Source of the DNA: a virus
Length of the DNA stretch: 33,826 nt
Strand: one strand, 5' to 3'
IMG/VR virus record: IMGVR_UViG_3300021389_000081
Coordinates: 1 to 33,826 of that record
A program made the translations under genes and the position numbers. The notes under the pieces are model-generated. The model was not told the origin of the DNA and ran no database searches. It worked only from the letters and a program-made list of their open reading frames with translations. Shown here one piece after another: positions 29,537 through 33,826 of this stretch (positions are counted from its first letter, which is position 1; each line of letters opens with the position of its first letter).

Positions 29537-29746
29537 ATGAGTAAAACAATTAAAAAGTTTATAGCAAGAGCTGATCATGGCGGTTGTTACTTTGAAGTTG
29601 AAGCAGAGACATTTGATGAAGCAAGAGAACTGCTCAAACATGATGGATTCAGCGGTTACTTGTACGAAGAAACATATCAACTGATTAGCACAACACCGCA
29701 CATAGTTGGAGAAGTAGAGAGATCGTTCGCACAATATAATTATTAG
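29537..29746 (+). CDS. Small unknown early-type protein
   Basis: 69 residues: an alpha/beta layout (FIARADHGGCYFEVEAETFDE, then a helix EARELLKHDGF). ATAGAGG precedes the ATG at 29537; the frame also opens at 29501, which lies in the upstream peptide gene. No function recognised. Confidence 0.8.
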   Translation: MSKTIKKFIARADHGGCYFEVEAETFDEARELLKHDGFSGYLYEETYQLISTTPHIVGEVERSFAQYNY

Positions 29747-29791
29747 GTATATGCATATAACACAACGGTATAAAAATAAGTGAAATAGTTG

Positions 29792-29820
29792 TTGCATTAT
29801 TGTTTTGGTTATGAGATAAT
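29792..29820 (+). promoter_or_regulatory. Early sigma70 promoter, recurrent cassette copy 5
   Basis: TTGCAT at 29792-29797, 17-base spacer with the shared TTGTTTTGGTTATGA core, GATAAT at 29815-29820 in extended -10 context. It is nearly the same as the promoter at 10516. Confidence 0.88.
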
Positions 29821-29846
29821 AGTACCCTATTGAGATGAGAGAGAAA
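29816..29846 (+). repeat. 31-base direct repeat, copy 2 (-10 and leader)
   Basis: Identical to 29233-29263. The two copies lie 583 bases apart and each precedes a small gene. Confidence 0.95.
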
Positions 29847-29849
29847 GTT

Positions 29850-30011
29850 ATGAATTATCAAGTCGGTCAAGAAGTTTGGGTCAAGTGTGCTGGTTCTGAT
29901 ACTTGGGTCGCTGGTGTTGTCACTGGTTTGACTGCCAAACGTGTTCGAGTCTTCAACGAAGTCCGAGGTCTTGAAGGTCTGTATTCTCCCCATAATGTCG
30001 AGGTGAAGTAA
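29850..30011 (+). CDS. Small beta-rich protein
   Basis: 53 residues (VGQEVWVKCAGSDTWVAGVV, then LTAKRVRVF). The alternating pattern fits a small SH3/KOW-like barrel. GAGAGAG precedes the ATG and its stop overlaps the next start as TAATG. No named family. Confidence 0.78.
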   Translation: MNYQVGQEVWVKCAGSDTWVAGVVTGLTAKRVRVFNEVRGLEGLYSPHNVEVK

Positions 30012-30178
30012 TGGAAATCTTAACTAATATACTAACTCTTGCATTGGCAATCCTATTTTGTATTGTCGCTATCGCCGGTTCTCTGGCTGCGATGTATGAA
30101 AGGGATGAAATTAAAAAAGGTATGCGTGAAGGTAAAAACGACTACTATGGTAATAAAATTGAAGAGGAAGATAAATAA
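30011..30178 (+). CDS. Small N-terminally anchored membrane protein
   Basis: 55 residues: a hydrophobic helix (ILTLALAILFCIVAIAGSLA) then a charged cytoplasmic tail (ERDEIKKGMREGKN, EEEDK). TAATG overlaps at both ends couple it to its neighbours. Function unknown; small early membrane proteins often affect host physiology. Confidence 0.72.
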   Translation: MEILTNILTLALAILFCIVAIAGSLAAMYERDEIKKGMREGKNDYYGNKIEEEDK

Positions 30179-30534
30179 TGTTTAATCAATATACTTGTAA
30201 TGTTGTGTACGGTTCTACTGGTGAACGTTCTATGTTCATGGGAATGGACTTAACTTGTGACTTCAAAGTCGCTCACGTCCTTGGTGAACGCCCTGTCGTT
30301 GACAAAGAAATCATCCACGAGAAGAGTACCCATGTTGTCTCTGACCTTCTTCGTGATGTGAAGTACATGAAATACGACCTAATCCTTCGCATGATGATGA
30401 AAGATGGTACCATCGACTATAACACTAAAGTCAAGGTCGGTTACAATGGTCGTCTTCGTGAAGTCTTCCTTGTGAAAGAAAAAGAAGCTTACCGCATCTT
30501 TGGTAAGACTTACTATGGGTTGATTTCAGAATGA
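30178..30534 (+). CDS. Unknown early-type protein
   Basis: 118 residues, mixed alpha/beta (YTCNVVYGSTGERSMFMGM, then VVSDLLRDVKYMKYDLILRM). No family recognised. Coupled to the gene before (TAATG) and after (ATGA), on the transcript from 29792. Confidence 0.82.
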   Translation: MFNQYTCNVVYGSTGERSMFMGMDLTCDFKVAHVLGERPVVDKEIIHEKSTHVVSDLLRDVKYMKYDLILRMMMKDGTIDYNTKVKVGYNGRLREVFLVKEKEAYRIFGKTYYGLISE

Positions 30535-30635
30535 TTAGTGGTGAGTTTCTTTTTTCTGATATTATTTCTCTTGCCATATTCTGTTTACTTATGGTACTAT
30601 GGTGGGAGATAAAGGGGATGGGAGATGACGAATAA
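30531..30635 (+). CDS. Tiny single-span membrane protein
   Basis: 34 residues with one hydrophobic helix (DIISLAIFCLLMVLWW) and an acidic tail. ATGA overlap with the previous gene and an 11-base overlap with the next. The tight coupling supports a real gene, but its size leaves doubt. Confidence 0.55.
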   Translation: MISGEFLFSDIISLAIFCLLMVLWWEIKGMGDDE

Positions 30636-30798
30636 AAAGAAACATGGATTGGGTAAGACATCCAATCCTGTCGCTAAGTTTGCTAAACGTTTCAACAAGT
30701 CTGCGGTTATGGTTGACCGAAAGAAAGAAGAGAGACGTACTGGTGGACGTTGGAACCTTGATGATGATTTTTATGATTCCGCTGGAGGAAAAGAATAG
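30625..30798 (+). CDS. Small basic conserved phage protein
   Basis: 57 residues, basic (NKKKHGLGKTSNPVAKFAKR, then FNKSAVMVDRKKEERR). I recognise the NPVAKxAxxFNKxxVxxDRKK pattern from T4-like phages, where it is a common small protein of unknown role. GGGATGGGAG precedes the ATG. Followed directly by the gene at 30799. Confidence 0.82.
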   Translation: MTNKKKHGLGKTSNPVAKFAKRFNKSAVMVDRKKEERRTGGRWNLDDDFYDSAGGKE

Positions 30799-31344
30799 AT
30801 GAATGTATTTCGATTAGATGATGATCCCGTGAAAGCTGCGCAGTTGATGTGTGACAAACATGTAGTCAAGATGGTTATCGAGTATGGTCAACTACTGTCT
30901 ACCGCACACCGAGTCATAGACGGTACCATGTACCTCGGTAAGACTAAGAATGGTCGTAACATCAAACGATGGAGACTCGATGGTACAGCGCAAGAGGAGG
31001 TCTTGTACAAGGCATCTCACGTGAATCATCCATCAAACATCTGGTGTCGTGAGAATGACAAGAACTATCGTTGGTTATACAAACACTTTGTGGCCTGCGC
31101 AAAAGAATATCAACATCGTTATGGACGTGTACACGCGACCTTCGATAAACTCAATGGGTTTGTGTGGTTCGCACCTCGCAAAATCAAACAGACCGCTCAC
31201 GAGTCCGTGATGCCACAGTGTATGCCTGACGAATGTAAGCGGGATAGTGTGGTTGAAGGATACCGTACCTACTACGTACAGGAGAAAAAGTACTTTGCCA
31301 AATGGACAAATCGCGAGACACCAACTTGGTTTGTATCTCCTTAG
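30799..31344 (+). CDS. Phage protein often annotated as pyrimidine-dimer glycosylase
   Basis: 181 residues. The opening MNVFRLDDDPVKAAQLMCDK, HVVKMVIEYGQLLSTAHR, HVNHPSNIWCRENDKNYRWL and KHFVACAKEYQHRYGRVHAT match a widespread phage family often labelled pyrimidine-dimer DNA glycosylase or endonuclease-V-like. I do not see the established T4 DenV active-site layout, so the label is provisional. Several His and Glu residues could be catalytic. It would act in DNA repair if the label is right. Confidence 0.85.
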   Translation: MNVFRLDDDPVKAAQLMCDKHVVKMVIEYGQLLSTAHRVIDGTMYLGKTKNGRNIKRWRLDGTAQEEVLYKASHVNHPSNIWCRENDKNYRWLYKHFVACAKEYQHRYGRVHATFDKLNGFVWFAPRKIKQTAHESVMPQCMPDECKRDSVVEGYRTYYVQEKKYFAKWTNRETPTWFVSP

Positions 31345-31348
31345 AGTG

Positions 31349-31459
31349 ATGTTAATATTTTGGTTGGCGTTTAGTGTAGACAATGAGGATGACCTATATG
31401 GAGTGATGTCGAGTATTCGTAGATTGAATGAATGTAAAAAAGTGGTAAATTTAACTTGA
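31349..31459 (+). CDS. Possible small protein
   Basis: 36 residues with a hydrophobic start (MLIFWLAFSV) and a mixed rest. It begins 4 bases after the upstream stop, and its TGA stop is inside the -35 hexamer of the next promoter. Weak ribosome-binding site; a doubtful gene. Confidence 0.4.
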   Translation: MLIFWLAFSVDNEDDLYGVMSSIRRLNECKKVVNLT

Positions 31460-31484
31460 CAGTGATAAGGAAATGATATATAAT
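31456..31484 (+). promoter_or_regulatory. Consensus sigma70 promoter
   Basis: TTGACA at 31456-31461, 17-base spacer, TATAAT at 31479-31484: perfect consensus. Would start RNA near 31491 and drive the genes up to gp33. Confidence 0.88.
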
Positions 31485-31653
31485 GTCTAAACAAATGAGA
31501 TATCTTAAACTCAGATCTGCGCAACAAAGATTAGAGAGTCAAAGAAGATCACGAAGAATGCTAATTATGCATGAACAAGAAATTAATAAAATTGAAGGAG
31601 AAGACCCGTTATGTCCTACACCGAAAAGCAGTTCAAAGAAGACGTTGAAGTAA
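31483..31653 (+). CDS. Possible small basic protein overlapping the next gene
   Basis: 56 residues, rich in Arg and Lys (MRYLKLRSAQQRLESQRRSR). The first ATG lies in the -10 hexamer, so if translated it would start at the second ATG, 31495, with almost no leader. It runs 43 bases into the next gene in another frame. Doubtful, but its composition is not random. Confidence 0.4.
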   Translation: MSKQMRYLKLRSAQQRLESQRRSRRMLIMHEQEINKIEGEDPLCPTPKSSSKKTLK

Positions 31654-31931
31654 CTAAACGTATTCTGAAAGACACTTATGTCAATAACATCATTTACGTC
31701 CAAGAACGTATTAAAGATGGTGCTGATGAAAGTGAGTTAAAAAACATCGAAGATCTTATCATTGCAAACGAACGATTAATCGTTTACTTTGATGAGGGTG
31801 ATGATTGGGTAAAACAACTACATGAAGAGGCCTCAGGGTCAGGAGATGATAATGGAACAAGCAGTGAACGAACTAACACCGGAGATGATGAAGAAGCAGT
31901 CGCTCGAATTGAAGAAGCAAGGAATAGTTGA
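31611..31931 (+). CDS. Unknown protein with coiled-coil start and acidic tail
   Basis: 106 residues: helical and acidic (FKEDVEVTKRILKDTYVNNI and so on), then a Ser/Gly/Asp-rich tail (GSGDDNGTSSERTNTGDDEE) that is likely disordered. GAAGGAG lies before the ATG. The next gene starts inside the tail. No function recognised. Confidence 0.85.
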   Translation: MSYTEKQFKEDVEVTKRILKDTYVNNIIYVQERIKDGADESELKNIEDLIIANERLIVYFDEGDDWVKQLHEEASGSGDDNGTSSERTNTGDDEEAVARIEEARNS

Positions 31932-32160
31932 TGCTTTGAAACAGGGTCTTGTCCACCTACAATTCAAGAAGGTGAACGGTGATCTTCGTAATATGATTGG
32001 TACTTTAAGTCCCGAACATATTCCAGAAGACAAAGTACCCGAAGAAGGTAAAGAACGTAAGAGTAACGAAGAACTTGTTGTTCTGTTCGATGCCGAAGTC
32101 AATGACTGGAGATCTTTCCGTACCGAAAACCTTGTAGAATATCGGTGTGACGCATGGTAG
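31852..32160 (+). CDS. Small SH3-like phage protein (DUF2693/WYL_2-like)
   Basis: 102 residues. A helical start (ELTPEMMKKQSLELKKQGIVD) leads to LVHLQFKKVNGDLRNMIGTL and LVVLFDAEVNDWRSFRTENL, the two-part barrel seen in DUF2693/WYL_2-like phage proteins. The frame opens at 31822, but AGGAG is spaced correctly for 31852. Function unknown; the fold is Sm/SH3-like, so nucleic-acid binding is plausible. Confidence 0.85.
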   Translation: MEQAVNELTPEMMKKQSLELKKQGIVDALKQGLVHLQFKKVNGDLRNMIGTLSPEHIPEDKVPEEGKERKSNEELVVLFDAEVNDWRSFRTENLVEYRCDAW

Positions 32161-32717
32161 TAAAACGCAAACGTAAACCAATGTCCGAAGAGCAACGTGC
32201 AGCTGCGAGTGAAAGACTCGCAAAAGCACGAGAAGCTCGAGGTCACGATGGTTCCAAATCTGTCCATCCTTTATTGTTGGATATGGATGAGGATAGTCCG
32301 ATACATTGGAGAAAGGTTCGCGAGTGGGTCAAAGAGATAGGTGTGGAACTTCGATCCAAGAAGGCACAACGACTGTCGAAGGATTCTAAGGAAAGACATG
32401 AGTATCAGACACTAGAGGTATATCTCGGAAACCTGAAAAGGTATCTCGACTCTAGTATCTGGTTAGATGCACGTTATGGAAGACATCGAGAAGGTAAGAT
32501 GGGTACTGTCGTTCATGCTATTGCATACTTTCCTAGTGGTCGTCCCAAGAGAGTTGTGGGATGGTTTTATAAAGATATCGGTGAATACACCGAGGAGATG
32601 AAAGAGAATGACGATAGAATTTACGGTACCGAATCTGAGTACCGAAGAGACGAACACAAGCGAAAACTTCATGAACAAGAAGAGGTTCTCGAAGATGGTG
32701 GAGAGGACGGTACGTAG
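32154..32717 (+). CDS. Conserved T4-like phage protein, basic N-terminus
   Basis: 187 residues. VVKRKRKPMSEEQRAAASER, then LAKAREARG, is a basic helix-rich opening that I recognise from T4-like cyanophages and relatives. The middle and C-terminal parts (YLDSSIWLDARYGRHREGKM, then VVGWFYKDIGEYTEEM) are conserved in that family. No function known; position just before gp33 and gp32 suggests replication or late transcription. Overlaps the previous gene by seven bases. Confidence 0.87.
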   Translation: MVVKRKRKPMSEEQRAAASERLAKAREARGHDGSKSVHPLLLDMDEDSPIHWRKVREWVKEIGVELRSKKAQRLSKDSKERHEYQTLEVYLGNLKRYLDSSIWLDARYGRHREGKMGTVVHAIAYFPSGRPKRVVGWFYKDIGEYTEEMKENDDRIYGTESEYRRDEHKRKLHEQEEVLEDGGEDGT

Positions 32718-32880
32718 TTCCGGACTTAACTATATGGACTCGATTGTTCATATGTGCGAGAAGAATAACATGGAAGTTGAAGATGTTAAGAAGTACTTGA
32801 CGCCTTCAATTATAGATTGTCTTGAAACCGAGGCGATGAATTTGAACTTCCTAGAGAAAACTAATTCTCTGGATGTTTAA
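32608..32880 (+). CDS. 33: Late transcription co-activator gp33
   Basis: 90 residues. The core FSKMVERTVRSSGLNYMDSI, VHMCEKNNMEVEDVKKYL and IIDCLETEAMNLNFL matches gp33 of marine T4-like phages, which bridges the sliding clamp and the late sigma factor gp55 to RNA polymerase at TATAAATA promoters. The start at 32608 has GAGGAG ten bases upstream, but overlaps the previous gene by 110 bases; ATG 32671 (69 residues) is an alternative. Its place beside gp32 matches the grouping of these genes in T4 relatives. Confidence 0.85.
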   Translation: MTIEFTVPNLSTEETNTSENFMNKKRFSKMVERTVRSSGLNYMDSIVHMCEKNNMEVEDVKKYLTPSIIDCLETEAMNLNFLEKTNSLDV

Positions 32881-32887
32881 ATAACAC

Positions 32888-32916
32888 TTGACTTATGTGT
32901 ATAAATAGGTTAGAAT
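32888..32916 (+). promoter_or_regulatory. Early sigma70 promoter of gp32
   Basis: TTGACT at 32888-32893, 17-base spacer, TAGAAT at 32911-32916. The spacer contains an exact late promoter (32900-32907). The leader to the ATG at 33006 is about 82 bases and holds several A-rich runs, which might allow gp32 to bind its own mRNA as in T4. Confidence 0.82.
32900..32907 (+). promoter_or_regulatory. T4-type late promoter inside the gp32 early promoter
   Basis: Exact TATAAATA embedded in the spacer of the sigma70 promoter. It would start RNA near 32914, about the same place as the early -10, so the two promoters cannot be used at once. Confidence 0.75.
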
Positions 32917-33005
32917 ACTATGGTACAATCAAGAAACAATTGAAAATACGCTGTGTAAAAAAACTGTAAATAAACTGAAAACGCTGAACATACTGGAGAA
33001 AACAT

Positions 33006-33826
33006 ATGTCTTTTGCAAACCTAAAAAGTCGTTCTACCGACATTTCTAAATTAGTATCTGCCGCTCAAGAAGCATCTGGTACTAACACCAAAACCAATAA
33101 GTACGATGACGAACGTAAGTGGAAACCAACCGTTGATGATAACGGCAATGGTTACGCAGTAGTCCGTTTCCTTCCTGCAATGGAAGGTCAAGATATGCCT
33201 TGGGTACGTTATTGGGATCACGGATTCAAAGGCCCTCAAGGTCAATGGTACATCGAGAAATCGTTGACTACCATCGGTCAGAAGGATCCTGTATCCGAAC
33301 TGAATTCACGTCTGTGGAACTCGGGTATCGAAGATGACAAAGAAACTGCACGTAAACAGAAGCGCCGTCTTCACTACGTGTCTAATATACTTGTGGTAAA
33401 CGATCCTGCAAACCCATCGAACAATGGTAAAGTATTTTACTATGAGTTTGGTAAGAAGATCTTTGACAAGATCATGGATTTGATGCAACCACAATTCCCT
33501 GGCGAGACTCCGGTCAATCCTTTCGACTTCTGGAATGGTGCTGACTTCGAACTGAAGATTCGTAATGTTGCGGGTTACCGTAACTATGATAAGTCGGAGT
33601 TCAAGTCCACTTCTGCATTGTTTGATGCGGATGAGACTAAACTCGAAGCCACTTACAATCAACAGTATGATTTGGGTGAGTTCGTGGATCCTACTAACTT
33701 CAAGTCTTATGATGAATTGGAGTCACGTCTAGAATTGGTATTGGGTACTGCGGTAGGTGCTAATACCACTATCCGTAACGAAGCATTAACTCAGACTGCG
33801 GAGTCGAACGTTGGACGTTCTGCACC
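33006..33826 (+). CDS. 32: Single-stranded-DNA-binding protein gp32, 3' end missing
   Basis: 273 residues are visible before the window ends; the acidic C-terminal tail is missing. The N-terminus MSFANLKSRSTDISKL is the basic domain for cooperative binding. NGNGYAVVRFLPA, the HGFKGPQGQWYIEKSLTT segment, SNILVVNDPANPSNNGKVFYYEFGKKIFDKI, and FELKIRNVAGYRNYDKSEF are the gp32 core (OB-fold). It coats single-stranded DNA in replication, recombination and repair. The Cys residues that hold zinc in T4 gp32 (C77, C87, C90) are absent here. GGAG lies 8 bases before the ATG. Confidence 0.97.
   Translation, partial: MSFANLKSRSTDISKLVSAAQEASGTNTKTNKYDDERKWKPTVDDNGNGYAVVRFLPAMEGQDMPWVRYWDHGFKGPQGQWYIEKSLTTIGQKDPVSELNSRLWNSGIEDDKETARKQKRRLHYVSNILVVNDPANPSNNGKVFYYEFGKKIFDKIMDLMQPQFPGETPVNPFDFWNGADFELKIRNVAGYRNYDKSEFKSTSALFDADETKLEATYNQQYDLGEFVDPTNFKSYDELESRLELVLGTAVGANTTIRNEALTQTAESNVGRSA

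Noticed and set aside
1-33826. tRNA genes, CRISPR arrays, insertion sequences, integrase or repressor
   Set aside because: None seen by eye: no cloverleaf with a TTCRA-type arm, no regularly spaced repeats, no transposase or recombinase motifs. A tRNA-finding program would be decisive.

Overview
The window is a tightly packed stretch of a lytic, T4-like (tevenvirus-type) phage genome. The evidence is an exact T4-type late promoter (TATAAATA) in front of structural-type genes, the T4 late co-activator gp33 next to the single-stranded-DNA-binding protein gp32, a phage class Ia ribonucleotide reductase, PhoH, a T4-type lysozyme, a GroES-like co-chaperonin, and many small genes of the kind seen in marine T4-like phages (cyanophage and Vibrio-phage relatives). 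No photosynthesis, lysogeny, tRNA or CRISPR features were seen. The spanin pair argues for a Gram-negative host; the host cannot be named from this sequence.

Layout. 1-4967: late/structural-type genes, including small proteins with N-termini resembling T4 capsid-targeting leaders, an acidic EF-hand protein, a glycosyltransferase and a methyltransferase. 4964-9287: a consensus sigma70 promoter driving an operon with nrdA (fused to a glutaredoxin domain), an SGNH-type hydrolase, nrdB and a zinc ribbon. 9294-15755: a GIY-YIG-like nuclease behind a hairpin, blocks of small genes each behind a recurrent early promoter cassette, a strong terminator at 11365, phoH, the endolysin, a GT8-like glycosyltransferase and a HAD-fold phosphatase. 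15765-26623: a long co-directional run, mostly joined by ATGA or TAATG overlaps. It encodes a carbamoyltransferase, a 2OG-Fe(II) oxygenase, an EF-hand membrane protein, a radical SAM/SPASM enzyme, about six probable glycosyltransferases, a methyltransferase, a GroES-like protein, both spanins and a staphylococcal-type nuclease. 26619-28739: a late gene for a P-loop protein that may be packaged in the head, facing a two-gene minus-strand late operon. 28711-32880: small early-type genes, several behind the same promoter/leader cassette, ending in gp33. 32888 to the end: gp32 behind overlapping early and late promoters.

How it fits together. Early sigma70 promoters drive nucleotide metabolism, small probable host-takeover genes and gp32. 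gp33 with the phage late sigma factor (not in this window) would switch on the TATAAATA promoters for head and lysis genes. The central run looks like a glycan-building and decorating pathway with lysis genes embedded in it. The most unusual items are the NrdA-glutaredoxin fusion, the probable packaged P-loop protein, the carbamoyl/oxygenase/radical-SAM/glycosyltransferase run, two hairpins whose 3' arms stop exactly at a start codon, and the reused promoter-leader cassettes. There is no gene-free stretch longer than 300 bases.
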